From an uncultured Litorivicinus sp. (GTDB taxonomy: Bacteria; Pseudomonadota; Gammaproteobacteria; Pseudomonadales; Litorivicinaceae), in NCBI GenBank assembly GCA_902558075.1, contig CACECO010000006.1, positions 25,388 to 89,387 of the forward strand: 64,000 nucleotides of DNA. The letters run 5' to 3'. The notes below the pieces were generated by a model, which saw only the letters and a list, made by a program, of their open reading frames with translations, ran no database searches and had not been told where the DNA came from. Of this stretch, positions 18,629 through 27,142 are shown piece by piece. A program made the translations under genes and the position numbers. How positions within the stretch are numbered: position 1 is the first letter of the stretch; each line of letters opens with the position of its first letter.

Positions 18629-21628
18629 ATGAACACATTAACCCGTCCGCCTGTGAATGAAAGCGAGCGACCCAACTCACCGCGTCAGTTGGACAACAGT
18701 GAACTAGTTCGGCTCAACCACCAAATCGAGAGTAATACGCAATGCGAAATCCTGTTTTCTCAGTTTGATCGCGGTAGATATGCGACAGATGCGAGTCATT
18801 ACCAAATTTTTCCACTCGGGGTCGTAATCCCAACAACGAGAGATGATCTTCGCGCTTTAATCGATATCGCGACAGAATTTGACATTTGTCTCACGGGTCG
18901 CGGTGGTGGAACGAGCCAAAACGGACAAACCATCAACCAGTCGCTCGTCATCGACTATTCAAAACATCTCAATCAATTGGTTCATCTCGATGTTGAGAAA
19001 CGGATTTGCCATGTAGAGCCAGGAATAGTTCTGGATCATTTAAATGCAAAGCTAAAGTCAATAGATCTTTGGTATCCAGTCGACGTTTCGACCTCAAGCC
19101 GCGCAACACTTGGGGGTATGACAGGAAATAACAGTTGTGGGTCGCGCAGTATCCGATACGGCACCATGCGCGACAATGTGCAGAGCGTTAAAGCACTACT
19201 GGCCGATGGTTCAGTCGCACATTGGCAGGAGTTGACACCCGAGCATCAAAGGCTATCCGTATCAGAATTGGCAAGGCGAACTGATCTTTTGGGCAGGCTT
19301 CTTTGTCTCGGAGCGACACATAAAGATTTAATCGAGTCTCGGCTTCCACAACTGATGCGTCGCGTAGGTGGTTATAACATTGACGCTCTGATCCCCGATG
19401 GAAACGGGGGCTCAGGATGTTGGCCAGGCACTCCCTGTAATCCCGCGCATCTGTTCGTTGGCAGTGAGGGCACCTTGGGGCTGTTCCAAGAGCTTGAGCT
19501 CAAGCTTTCGCCAATTCCGACGAATAAGACACTGGGCGTTTGTCACTTTAAGACCTTCTACGCGGCAATGGACGCTGCACAACATCTTGTAACCCTAGGT
19601 CCATCTGCAGTTGAGCTGGTCGACCGAACAATGATCGATCTCGCACGGGACATCCCAATGTTTGCAAAGACGGTCAATCAGTTCGTCAAAGGAGAGCCTG
19701 ACGCACTCTTGCTAGTTGAGTTTTCGGAGGAAGATCAGGCAGAAAATATTCAGCGCCTCAACCAACTTGAGATCATGATGTCGGATCTTGGTCAACCTGA
19801 CTCCGTGGTCAGAGCTGAGAATTCAGCATTCCAGAAACAAATCTGGGAAGTTAGAAAACAAGGCCTCAATATCATGATGTCAATGCGCAATGATGCCAAG
19901 CCAATCTCAATCGTCGAAGACTGCGCAGTTGAACTCAAAGACCTCGCTGAGTACACGCGACGGCTGACGGAAGTATTTGAAAAATACGGGACCAGTGGTT
20001 GCTGGTACGCACATGCGTCTGTCGGCACCTTGCATGTTCGCCCGGTGCTTAATTTAAAACAAAAAATAGGCGCCGATGTTTTGCGGGCGGTCGCCGAAGA
20101 TGCTTTTACAATGGTGCGTGAATATAAAGGATCTCATTCAGGCGAGCACGGCGACGGTATTGCGCGGTCTGAATTTCACAAGGATATGTTCGGCCAAGAG
20201 ATGGTTAATCTATTTGGACAAGTCAAAGAGCTACTTGATCCGCAAGGAATATTCAATCCAAACAAAATCGTAGATCCACCAAAACATGATGATCGAACTT
20301 TGTTTCGTTTCAACCCGGACTATGCGGATCAGGTGACCATCCATGGAACCTTCGATACCGGATTTGATTGGTCTGATTGGGGAAGTTTCGCTAATGCGGT
20401 CGAAATGTGTAACAACAATGGGGCTTGCCGCAAAACCGATCCTGGCGTGATGTGTCCCTCATATCGAGTAACCAAAAACGAGAAAGATTTGGTTCGTGGC
20501 CGAGCTAATGTGCTCCGACTGGCCTTATCAGGCCAGCTTGGTCCCGATGCATTGACATCCGAAGAGATGATGGAAACCATGAAACTCTGCGTTGGGTGCA
20601 AGGCCTGTCAGAACGAGTGTCCAACCAGCGTTGATATGGCCAAAATGAAGACAGAGGTGCTCTACCAACGTAGCCAGCGATTTGGTATCGATCTCCGCGA
20701 AAAGCTGATTGCTTACATGCCATTTTATTCCCCATGGATAAAAAAGGTTCCATGGCTCGCAAACCTCCGTGACCAGATTCCAGGGCTCCCATGGCTAACT
20801 GAGAAAATCCTTGGCTTAGCAAAAGATCGACAACTACCAGTCTGGGATAAAGTATATCGCGAGCCAGCGAGCGAACCGATAACCGACAAACCCACTGTTA
20901 TACTGTTCGGAGATACGTTTAACAGATCGTTCGAAACAAAAAATTTATATGCAGCACGTCAAGTCCTAGAAGCGATGGGATATGAGGTTATCGAACCAAA
21001 ACCGGACAAGCGGTCTGTTTGCTGCGGTCGCACATTCCTTGCGTCAGGACTGATTGAACAAGCCAAAAAGGAAGCAGCACGCTTCTTTGAAACCGTAATG
21101 CCGTGGGTTCAAAAAGGAATCCCAGTGGTGGGTCTTGAGCCGTCCTGTTTGTTGACGTTGCGTGATGAATTTCAGGTATTGCTTCCAAGTGATGACGCCA
21201 AATTACTCGCAAAATATGCGTTTCTTTTTGAAGAGTTTATTGAAAGTGAACTGAAAGCAGGACGAGCAACCTTGAACCTCGTCGAAGCACAATGTTCTGA
21301 AGCCCTAGTTCACGGACATTGTCATCAAAAAGCAGCTCGCTCGATGGCCCCAGTAGAGGCACTCCTTAAACGGATTCCGGGACTGAAAGTATCGGTCATT
21401 GAGACATCGTGCTGTGGAATGGCCGGGCATTTCGGTTATCAAAAAGAGACTCTGAAAGAATCCCTGGCAATGGCAGAACTGGACCTGCTTCCCGCTGTGC
21501 GCGAGGCAAATGCAACCGCACGGATTGTTGCAGACGGCACCAGTTGTCGACATCAAATTGCTGACAACACCCCTCGTCAGGCAGAACATATAGCTGTTCT
21601 GTTGGCGGAACATCTGAGGAAGGATTAA
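18629..21628 (+). CDS. ydiJ: YdiJ/GlcDF-type FAD-linked 2-hydroxyacid dehydrogenase with Fe-S domains
   Basis: This is a 999-residue fusion of a VAO-type FAD dehydrogenase and a GlcF-like iron-sulfur part, close in length and order to E. coli YdiJ (a D-2-hydroxyglutarate dehydrogenase). The FAD-binding half has GRGGGTSQNGQTINQSLVID and LGGMTGNNSCGSRSIRYG, then the catalytic-domain HSGEHGDGIARSEF. The Fe-S half has CVGCKACQNECPTSVDMAKM and two CCG-type segments, SVCCGRTF and ETSCCGMAGHFGY. It would oxidise a D-2-hydroxy acid and pass electrons to a membrane carrier. The true substrate in this cluster is unknown. It is followed after four bases by its probable GntR regulator. Confidence 0.85.
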   Translation: MNTLTRPPVNESERPNSPRQLDNSELVRLNHQIESNTQCEILFSQFDRGRYATDASHYQIFPLGVVIPTTRDDLRALIDIATEFDICLTGRGGGTSQNGQTINQSLVIDYSKHLNQLVHLDVEKRICHVEPGIVLDHLNAKLKSIDLWYPVDVSTSSRATLGGMTGNNSCGSRSIRYGTMRDNVQSVKALLADGSVAHWQELTPEHQRLSVSELARRTDLLGRLLCLGATHKDLIESRLPQLMRRVGGYNIDALIPDGNGGSGCWPGTPCNPAHLFVGSEGTLGLFQELELKLSPIPTNKTLGVCHFKTFYAAMDAAQHLVTLGPSAVELVDRTMIDLARDIPMFAKTVNQFVKGEPDALLLVEFSEEDQAENIQRLNQLEIMMSDLGQPDSVVRAENSAFQKQIWEVRKQGLNIMMSMRNDAKPISIVEDCAVELKDLAEYTRRLTEVFEKYGTSGCWYAHASVGTLHVRPVLNLKQKIGADVLRAVAEDAFTMVREYKGSHSGEHGDGIARSEFHKDMFGQEMVNLFGQVKELLDPQGIFNPNKIVDPPKHDDRTLFRFNPDYADQVTIHGTFDTGFDWSDWGSFANAVEMCNNNGACRKTDPGVMCPSYRVTKNEKDLVRGRANVLRLALSGQLGPDALTSEEMMETMKLCVGCKACQNECPTSVDMAKMKTEVLYQRSQRFGIDLREKLIAYMPFYSPWIKKVPWLANLRDQIPGLPWLTEKILGLAKDRQLPVWDKVYREPASEPITDKPTVILFGDTFNRSFETKNLYAARQVLEAMGYEVIEPKPDKRSVCCGRTFLASGLIEQAKKEAARFFETVMPWVQKGIPVVGLEPSCLLTLRDEFQVLLPSDDAKLLAKYAFLFEEFIESELKAGRATLNLVEAQCSEALVHGHCHQKAARSMAPVEALLKRIPGLKVSVIETSCCGMAGHFGYQKETLKESLAMAELDLLPAVREANATARIVADGTSCRHQIADNTPRQAEHIAVLLAEHLRKD

Positions 21629-21632
21629 CCCG

Positions 21633-22295
21633 TTGAACTCAAATGTCATTGTTCGAGCACCACTTCATGTGCAAGTTGCAGAACGGCTCAGACTTCTCAT
21701 TGATTCCGGCGAATTAGCACCTGGAACCCGCCTCAACGAAAATGAACTCTGCCAAAATATGGGTGTCAGTCGTACGCCCCTACGCGAAGCTATTCGCTCT
21801 TTGGCCACCGAGGGTCTTGTTGAGCTTCAGCCAAATCGTGGTGCAATCGTCAGCGTTGTTAGCCAAGACGATGTAACGGAAATTCTTCCAATTATGGCCT
21901 CACTCGAGGGGTTAGGAGGTCGACTCGCTGCTGTGCAGATGCACACTGATCAAATCAAGCAGATCCGGCAAATTCATAATCAAATGGTCACGCATTACCA
22001 AAAAAATGAAGTGACTAAATACTTCGAAACTAATCGGCTGATTCACGAACTCATTACCGAGGGAAGTGGGAATCAAACATTAGTGGATACGATTAACAGT
22101 CTCTCTGCCAAAGTACGGCGTGCTCGCTTCTCTGCACAAATGACCCGCGAGAGCTGGGAAAGGGCGGTCTCTGAACATGAAGAAATGATTACCGCTCTCG
22201 AGGCCAGCGATCCCAATCGACTCGAGGCGATTCTGATCCAGCATGTCGAAACCAAACGAACAACGATTCTTGGCTCGCTGCAACAATCACAGTAA
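21633..22295 (+). CDS. GntR-family (FCD subfamily) transcriptional regulator
   Basis: This 220-residue regulator has an N-terminal winged helix with the GntR pattern LHVQVAERLRLLIDSGELAPG...LNENELCQNMGVSRTPLREAIRSLATEGLVEL and a C-terminal helical FCD ligand domain (ETNRLIHELITEGSGNQTL, HEEMITALEASDPNRLEAIL). The start is TTG, with AGGAAGGATT just upstream. It sits four bases after the dehydrogenase and so is probably co-transcribed. It likely responds to an organic acid and controls the divergon through the dyad at 18594. Confidence 0.88.
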   Translation: MNSNVIVRAPLHVQVAERLRLLIDSGELAPGTRLNENELCQNMGVSRTPLREAIRSLATEGLVELQPNRGAIVSVVSQDDVTEILPIMASLEGLGGRLAAVQMHTDQIKQIRQIHNQMVTHYQKNEVTKYFETNRLIHELITEGSGNQTLVDTINSLSAKVRRARFSAQMTRESWERAVSEHEEMITALEASDPNRLEAILIQHVETKRTTILGSLQQSQ

Positions 22296-22298
22296 GGC

Positions 22299-22715
22299 CT
22301 AGCCAACCAAATGGATTTGAACTTGTCGTTTTGATCCGCGAGTCCGGTGTTCGAGGAGAAAAATCCCCTGCCACGTCCCAAGGACTAGCCGAGAGTCACG
22401 AACACTTAGCGTCAAATGAGTCTGGGTCAAAACCGTCTTCAGATGAGCCGGCATATCGTCAAGACCTTCGAGCTCATGTTCATATCGGCCTCGCTCCATC
22501 GGTGCAAGCAAGTCCAAAAATCGAACAATATCTCGTTGCACATCAGTTGAGGCGTTTTCTTGGATGAGCAATGAGGCGGATGTATGAAGAACTGACAGCT
22601 GACATAACCCATAAAATATCCCTTGGTCTCTGACAAACTTTTCAACTTCACCTGTGATTGAGTGCATCGAAAACCCATCTGTATCAACGATCAAATCATG
22701 AAAATATTGATTCAC
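22299..22715 (-). CDS. yjbQ: YjbQ family protein (UPF0047)
   Basis: This is a 138-residue YjbQ/UPF0047 protein. Hallmarks include GLCQLSVLHTSASLLIQENAS near the middle, HLKTVLTQTHLTLSVRDSRLVLGTWQGIFLLEHR, and the final RQVQIHL. Relatives have a weak thiamine-phosphate synthase activity, and their main physiological role is unclear. It converges with the GntR gene with three bases between stops and is transcribed away from the 109-residue membrane protein gene. Confidence 0.88.
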   Translation of the reverse strand: MNQYFHDLIVDTDGFSMHSITGEVEKFVRDQGIFYGLCQLSVLHTSASLLIQENASTDVQRDIVRFLDLLAPMERGRYEHELEGLDDMPAHLKTVLTQTHLTLSVRDSRLVLGTWQGIFLLEHRTRGSKRQVQIHLVG

Positions 22716-22815
22716 TCGGTAATCCTTATCAATGTTGTTTCACTAGATGTAGTAGTCTAAACTGACTTTGACCACAAGATGTTGTTAATATCCGTGTCAC
22801 CAACAGGAGAGAGAT

Positions 22816-23145
22816 ATGATTGTTTTTCCATCACTACTCGCTCTGATCTTCGGTTTTAGCCTGGGTTTTGTGTTCGATAACACGTTGATCTTGGTCGTTG
22901 TCGCGTGCATCGCTCCCTCCTCCTTTTGGGCTTTCAAGCTTTACAGCCATTCGGCCCACGTGTCTGAGCCTATCCATTCGAACAGTCTCCCAGCCTCGAT
23001 TTTCAAAAGTGAATTTGACGACGTTGAATTCACCGACGATCGAGAGCGGTCTTCAAGAAAAAGAACCCTATTTGCGTCGATGTGTTACGTTTTCGGATTA
23101 TTAATCGGCGGATTGATCACGCCAATTTTCTCGACCCATCTATGA
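22816..23145 (+). CDS. Small membrane protein of unknown function
   Basis: This 109-residue ORF has a good GGAGAGAG ribosome-binding site six bases before ATG. It has two adjacent N-terminal hydrophobic segments (SLLALIFGFSLGFVF and LILVVVACIAPSSFWAF), a polar acidic/basic middle (residues 50-82), and a C-terminal hydrophobic segment (MCYVFGLLIGGLITPIF). No family was recognised. Its 3' end overlaps the convergent gene at 23140 by six bases. It could be an inner-membrane protein. Confidence 0.6.
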   Translation: MIVFPSLLALIFGFSLGFVFDNTLILVVVACIAPSSFWAFKLYSHSAHVSEPIHSNSLPASIFKSEFDDVEFTDDRERSSRKRTLFASMCYVFGLLIGGLITPIFSTHL

Positions 23146-23613
23146 CGATGCAGCCGCCGGGAAACTTCCGACTACGGTTACCTCCTGACAGTAATCCAAT
23201 GAGACTTCTTCGAAGGTAACCCACCACTTAAAAGGATCATCGCCAAGGCCCATTCCGTGTTCACTCACTGCTTTCATCGCGGCAAAACGTTTTTTATCGG
23301 AAGAAGCCATCTCCATAATTGATGGCCAACTAAATGCACGTATGTCTTTTGGATTGAATGCGTATCTTACTTTTTGAACTTCCGGATTCCCCATCGAATA
23401 GCAAAACGGCTGCTCAGTAAACCAAACATATCGTCCACGCGCTTTGTAATCTTTTTTGGTTGCTCGCCATTGATAGCTCAATTCAGACGAACGAGGCTGA
23501 TTTAAGTGAAGTCCTGCTTCGATAAAGTATTCAAGCCGGCATCCTTCGAGCCCAATGAATCCAGAGGAATCGATTTCTCTCCGAATCGGCTCGTGCGTAA
23601 AATGATAAATCAT
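23140..23613 (-). CDS. Uncharacterised protein, possible ADP-ribosyl-fold (H-Y/F-T) enzyme
   Basis: This is a 157-residue soluble protein. It begins MIYHFTHEPIRREI, has RYVWFTEQPFC near residue 85, VRYAFNPKDIRAFSW near residue 105, and ends with FKWWVTFEEVSLDYCQEV. The order YHFT...VWFTE...W.V resembles small ADP-ribosyltransferase- or phosphotransferase-fold proteins, but this is a pattern impression, not a confident family hit. The start is directly at the stop of the upstream MarR-type regulator gene, so the two are co-transcribed. A regulator-effector or toxin-like pair is possible. No signal peptide or membrane segment is seen. Confidence 0.5.
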   Translation of the reverse strand: MIYHFTHEPIRREIDSSGFIGLEGCRLEYFIEAGLHLNQPRSSELSYQWRATKKDYKARGRYVWFTEQPFCYSMGNPEVQKVRYAFNPKDIRAFSWPSIMEMASSDKKRFAAMKAVSEHGMGLGDDPFKWWVTFEEVSLDYCQEVTVVGSFPAAASS

Positions 23614-23930
23614 TAAATTTCTTGTTTGAGCGTATTAATTTCGCTTTTTAGGCTTTGAATATCATGTTCACACTCTTTAATCCGAAGTTGTGCGAGTTGC
23701 TTGCGCTGCTCTTGACCTGTCGCAGTCAAATGATATGTTTGCCCACGCTTACCCTTAGATGTCTTGACAACATTCGTCTCAAGAATACCTGCACCAACAA
23801 GCGCCCGAATCGTCTGATTCGCAGTACCTAAACTGACGTCGACCTGTTCTGCCAACTCACGCTGTGAGATCTCTTCTGCTTTTTCGATCACCCGCAGAAG
23901 ATTTAACGCGCGCTCAGTCGATAACCCCAT
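23613..23930 (-). CDS. MarR family EPS-associated-type transcriptional regulator
   Basis: This 105-residue winged-helix protein has LLRVIEKAEEISQRELAEQVDVSLGTANQTIRALVGAGIL as the recognition region and the wing KTSKGKRGQTYHLTATGQEQR. It ends with a heptad-rich coiled coil (ECEHDIQSLKSEINTLKQEI). This is the layout of the small MarR regulators found near exopolysaccharide loci, although no polysaccharide genes are visible here. It is the first gene of a two-gene operon and is divergent from the membrane protein at 24037. Confidence 0.75.
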   Translation of the reverse strand: MGLSTERALNLLRVIEKAEEISQRELAEQVDVSLGTANQTIRALVGAGILETNVVKTSKGKRGQTYHLTATGQEQRKQLAQLRIKECEHDIQSLKSEINTLKQEI

Positions 23931-24036
23931 TTCAACACCTCATTTATTTGATTTATACCAATGATTGGTTGCAACTCTGGATTTTAAAGAGCACTTTCGA
24001 AACAGTCAGACAATCAATACTTAAACGGATGCCCTT

Positions 24037-24633
24037 GTGCTTTTAAGAATACTCGATAACCGCCCAAAACTCATCGTGATGCTAATTATCAGCGTGGTAG
24101 CGGCGTTCGAGGTTCAGAGATACGTCATTTATCCGATCGAAAGTTTGTTGAATTTCGAAATCACGCAATACGCAAGCATGGTCTATTTACCGGCTGGCGT
24201 AATCTTTTTGTCCTATTATCTGCTGCGTTGGTGGTTCTTGCCGGTCATTTTGATTGGGCGAACTTACATCTCGTTACAACTAGGCCCTGTAGACCTTATT
24301 TTAGAAATGGTGATGTTTAATCTGATCGTCGCGTTGCTCTATCCGTTGTGGCTGTATCTCCTCAACAACGCGAATTGGGACGTATTCGGTGATGTTGATA
24401 AAAATCAATTAACTATCACAGGGGCCATGATTTTTGCGTTACTTCTGTCATTTAGCACGGGAATTTTATCGGCGATAAATCACACAGTGTCGGGCGTTGT
24501 GCCTCTGGATCAAGCACTGCAATACACCGTGCATTTCATCGTTGGAGACACGATTGGGGCAGGAGTCATTCTCTTTCTGTTTTATCAGCTTCTTAAACTT
24601 AATCTTAAATTCAAAAGACCAAAAATTACTTGA
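24037..24633 (+). CDS. Integral membrane protein, possibly MASE1-like
   Basis: This 198-residue protein has five or six hydrophobic segments (KLIVMLIISVVAAFEV, SMVYLPAGVIFLSYYLL, MVMFNLIVALLYPLWLYLL, IFALLLSFSTGILSAI, GDTIGAGVILFLFYQLL). The segment arrangement with VYLPAG near residue 50 and GDTIGAGVILF near the C-terminus recalls MASE1 sensory domains, which normally precede a signalling output domain. Here no output domain follows, so it is a free-standing membrane domain. The start is GTG and is the least certain part. It is transcribed away from the MarR-type regulator. Confidence 0.55.
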   Translation: MLLRILDNRPKLIVMLIISVVAAFEVQRYVIYPIESLLNFEITQYASMVYLPAGVIFLSYYLLRWWFLPVILIGRTYISLQLGPVDLILEMVMFNLIVALLYPLWLYLLNNANWDVFGDVDKNQLTITGAMIFALLLSFSTGILSAINHTVSGVVPLDQALQYTVHFIVGDTIGAGVILFLFYQLLKLNLKFKRPKIT

Positions 24634-25084
24634 TTCAACAATCGGAAGTCTCCTTCAAAAATAAGTCCCAAACGTTGGGTCAGTCTCGTAAAAAAGAACT
24701 CTCTGGCTTTTGACAATTCGCGATTTAGACCTTCATACAATTGCATAAATTTGACCGATTTTGTGTACGTCCACCTTCAAAGATGGCCTAGAAATCGACC
24801 AAACACCGTACCATGTCGATAAATCAACAGTGGGCCCTTCCGACCGCCAGATTGTGGGCTCCGCAGAGACTCTGGACTTCCATATTGACTCACTTGATTC
24901 CAGATACTCGTCTTCGATCGCGGTTGATAATAGGGTTCATGTACGTTGCAAACAGAATCTGGGACGGTCTGTATACAGTCCAAACATCCAAGGAATACTT
25001 GGTCCGAATACGGAAGAAGACGGCCAAATGCCGGTTATGACTAGGACAGACGAGTCGCTAAAACAAAGGCTTTAAATCCAACAG
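24634..25084. other. About 450 bp without a convincing gene
   Basis: The track ORF at 24761-25075 begins with TTG, lacks a ribosome-binding site and shows no recognisable family, so it is not called. I see no tRNA-like structure, repeat or strong terminator here. Confidence 0.5.
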
Positions 25085-25477
25085 TCACAACACTTTTTCA
25101 TCTTTACGGCACGAATAAAACAGGGTCTCGCCCAGCATTTCATTCATTGGTTTATCCGTACTGGCAAACTCTGTCGTTAATTCTCCATTGAGCCTGTCAA
25201 ACATGAATATCTCGAATGATACAGAGCTGTTATCAACGTCCTTACTGTATTGAATAACTTTGGACCAAACGATAAACCTATCTGATTGAAAATCTAGTGG
25301 TTGGCGCTCCTCAATCCCACCGAAACTGGCTTGTTGCCGCTCAAGATCAACCGAAAGAGGAACTAGCATCTCAGTGTCCTGAGATTTACAAACCAACTGG
25401 AAGGGAGACGCCAAGCTCGCACACGAAAGCCCGATAGTGACAACAAACCAAAGCGTGTTAATCGTGACATTTTTCAC
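25085..25477 (-). CDS. Hypothetical secreted protein
   Basis: This 130-residue ORF starts MKNVTINTLWFVVTIGLSCASLAS, a plausible signal peptide with cleavage after SLA/S. The mature part has two cysteines, one near the start (LVCKSQD) and one near the end (FYSCRKDE), which could form a disulfide in the periplasm. The content is mixed beta-like with no known motif. It is in an AT-rich accessory region and has no clear operon partner. Confidence 0.5.
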   Translation of the reverse strand: MKNVTINTLWFVVTIGLSCASLASPFQLVCKSQDTEMLVPLSVDLERQQASFGGIEERQPLDFQSDRFIVWSKVIQYSKDVDNSSVSFEIFMFDRLNGELTTEFASTDKPMNEMLGETLFYSCRKDEKVL

Positions 25478-25649
25478 AAGTAATTATTCTCTCGCTTGCG
25501 TTGACAGACTGTTCACGAGTGTAAACCGTATCACAAAGACCGAGAGTCAAATACGGCTATTACGCCACGGTGACAGATTAGGTGCGATTTGACGATACTA
25601 CATATCTTATTCAATATGACATTTATCCCATAAATATAGGAGTTTTTTC

Positions 25650-26111
25650 GTGCGGAAAACAGAATCAGTTTTTGCAACTTCCTTAGTACTTTTATTTTTG
25701 AGTTCTTTTGCAAAAGCGCAGACCGAAAAATTGGACAATCTTGCTGCGTGCGCAGGTGTTGTGATAGGGAATGGTGCTGTGGATTTTTATTTGGGCGATG
25801 AGCAATCGTTTGATGTTGCTGCAAATATTGCATATTCAGCCTATCTTTCAGAGGTCTTTTCTGGGGGATATCAACAAACCGATTTGCAGGTAGCAGACCA
25901 AATACTCGGCGGAAGTGTAGATAAAATAATCATGGCTCATAACACTGAAAATTTTACTGCAGATATTTATGAGGAAGTTGTTGGTTGTTATAGGATGCTC
26001 GCAGAACAATTAATGGACGGGGCAGAAATAATAATCAATAACCAAAGCAAATGGAACGAATTGAAAAATACCTCTATTGAAACCTTGAAGAGAATGTTAC
26101 GCGCAGGATAG
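25650..26111 (+). CDS. Hypothetical secreted protein
   Basis: This 153-residue ORF starts at GTG with ATAGGAG eight bases upstream. The N-terminus, VFATSLVLLFLSSFAKAQ, is a signal peptide with cleavage expected after AKA. The mature protein is acidic and mostly helical, with a pair of cysteines (AACAGVV and VVGCYRM) about 90 residues apart. No family was recognised. The spacing and helical content are compatible with a small periplasmic four-helix protein, but that is only a guess. Confidence 0.6.
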   Translation: MRKTESVFATSLVLLFLSSFAKAQTEKLDNLAACAGVVIGNGAVDFYLGDEQSFDVAANIAYSAYLSEVFSGGYQQTDLQVADQILGGSVDKIIMAHNTENFTADIYEEVVGCYRMLAEQLMDGAEIIINNQSKWNELKNTSIETLKRMLRAG

Positions 26112-26450
26112 ATTGATTTTTGTCCTATATTCCGTCCACATTCTTCCACGGGCGAGAGGATATTTCTTCCTTGTAAAATTCAATCTCTATTGTCGTTCTG
26201 AATATCTTTTTAAAACTGAATAGACATTCGTATTTTTCCAGAGGTGACCTCCTACTGTGGTCAAACATTGCTCATTTAAAAAGCTTCGCAATTCTTCTAT
26301 AACCTAATCTATCCATCTAAAGTGATTGCAGAAGTCTAAACTCTAATTGTTTTTCTGAATATCGTGTTGGATTTGGATCTGGAAAAGTTTGTTAGACCTC
26401 TTGGAAACTTCACATAAAGGACAATCTGACAACTCTCCATCCGAAAAGTA
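26112..26450. other. About 340 bp without a convincing gene
   Basis: The stretch is AT-rich. On the reverse strand a stop-free run encodes a cysteine-rich peptide (FCYCGVGQIWQYF...DCPLCEVSKRS), but no start codon or ribosome-binding site supports it. No repeat or terminator was identified. Confidence 0.45.
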
Positions 26451-26852
26451 TTGCCAAATCTGGCCTACTCCACAGTAGCAAAAGGACGATGTAATGCAGG
26501 GTTTTACATTGCTGACCTAACTTTTAACTTCACCCTCACCTGTCGCTCCCCTGCACTTACCGGCAACCATTACTCTGATTACCAATTATTCCTATATCAA
26601 ACCATCTCTGAGCATAGAGAGAAAGGGATGGCCTTTGATGCCATTGCAGAGTGGTTGAACAAGGAAGGATACCTGAACGTGTGTGGTAAAAAGTTCAGAG
26701 GTGCGCACGTTCATTCAATTTTAAAAAAGAGATTGGCAAAAGAAGAGTTGCGGAAACGGGAGCATCCACCAGTTTGGTCAGACTTCAGCATGGAGGCGGT
26801 CGACAAGACTATCTTGATGAGTGATTTCGGGTTTCACAGCAAAAAAAAGTGA
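26451..26852 (+). CDS. Small protein with a recombinase-helper-like helical domain
   Basis: The credible part is the C-terminal 95 residues: YQLFLYQTISEHREKGMAFDAIAEWLNKEGYLN, then GKKFRGAHVHSILKKRLAKEE. The pattern of a helix, I-x-x-W-L-N-x-x-G-Y, then G-K-x-F and V-H-S-I-L-K-K, resembles the 'Recombinase' accessory domain of large serine recombinases and small free-standing proteins of similar sequence. The annotated TTG start has no ribosome-binding site, and the first 35 residues look unlike coding sequence, so the start is uncertain or the gene is a remnant. There is no catalytic resolvase domain here. Confidence 0.45.
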   Translation: MPNLAYSTVAKGRCNAGFYIADLTFNFTLTCRSPALTGNHYSDYQLFLYQTISEHREKGMAFDAIAEWLNKEGYLNVCGKKFRGAHVHSILKKRLAKEELRKREHPPVWSDFSMEAVDKTILMSDFGFHSKKK

Positions 26853-26917
26853 TGCCGAGAATTGCCTCTGGGGGTCATACCCTCATGAGACAGGGTAGTT
26901 TGTGATTGATGAAAATA

Positions 26918-27124
26918 TCAGACACCAGTTACCTGTGGTGAAGATTTTTCACCCAGAACTGGTTCACAACGTGTCTCAATTTTAATCATCGGGAGGGCAA
27001 ACTGAAACGTCTCAGCGTCCTTCATGCACTCCGACTGACTTTGTTTGTTCAGTCGTAATTCAAAATTTTGCGTGTCTTCTGCAAGCCCCATCGTGATAAT
27101 TATTATGAGTGCATATTTAACCAT
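26918..27124 (-). CDS. Hypothetical small secreted protein
   Basis: This 68-residue ORF starts MVKYALIIIITMGLAEDTQNFELRLN, a short hydrophobic leader followed by a polar mature part with two cysteines (SECMKDAET and ETRCEPVLG). It resembles small periplasmic proteins with a single disulfide. It lies 18 bp downstream of the 46-residue membrane protein at 27143-27283, in the same direction, so the two may share a transcript. Confidence 0.45.
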   Translation of the reverse strand: MVKYALIIIITMGLAEDTQNFELRLNKQSQSECMKDAETFQFALPMIKIETRCEPVLGEKSSPQVTGV

Positions 27125-27142
27125 CTACCGGTTTAGACCTAG

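Noticed and set aside
24761-25075. Forward ORF of 104 residues
   Set aside because: TTG start without ribosome-binding site, no recognised motif, and unremarkable composition; left as probable chance ORF.
26340-26525. Reverse-strand cysteine-rich run (FCYCGVG...CPLCEVS) resembling a zinc ribbon
   Set aside because: No start codon or ribosome-binding site in frame, and it opposes the recombinase-like ORF; could be a degraded gene, but not supportable.
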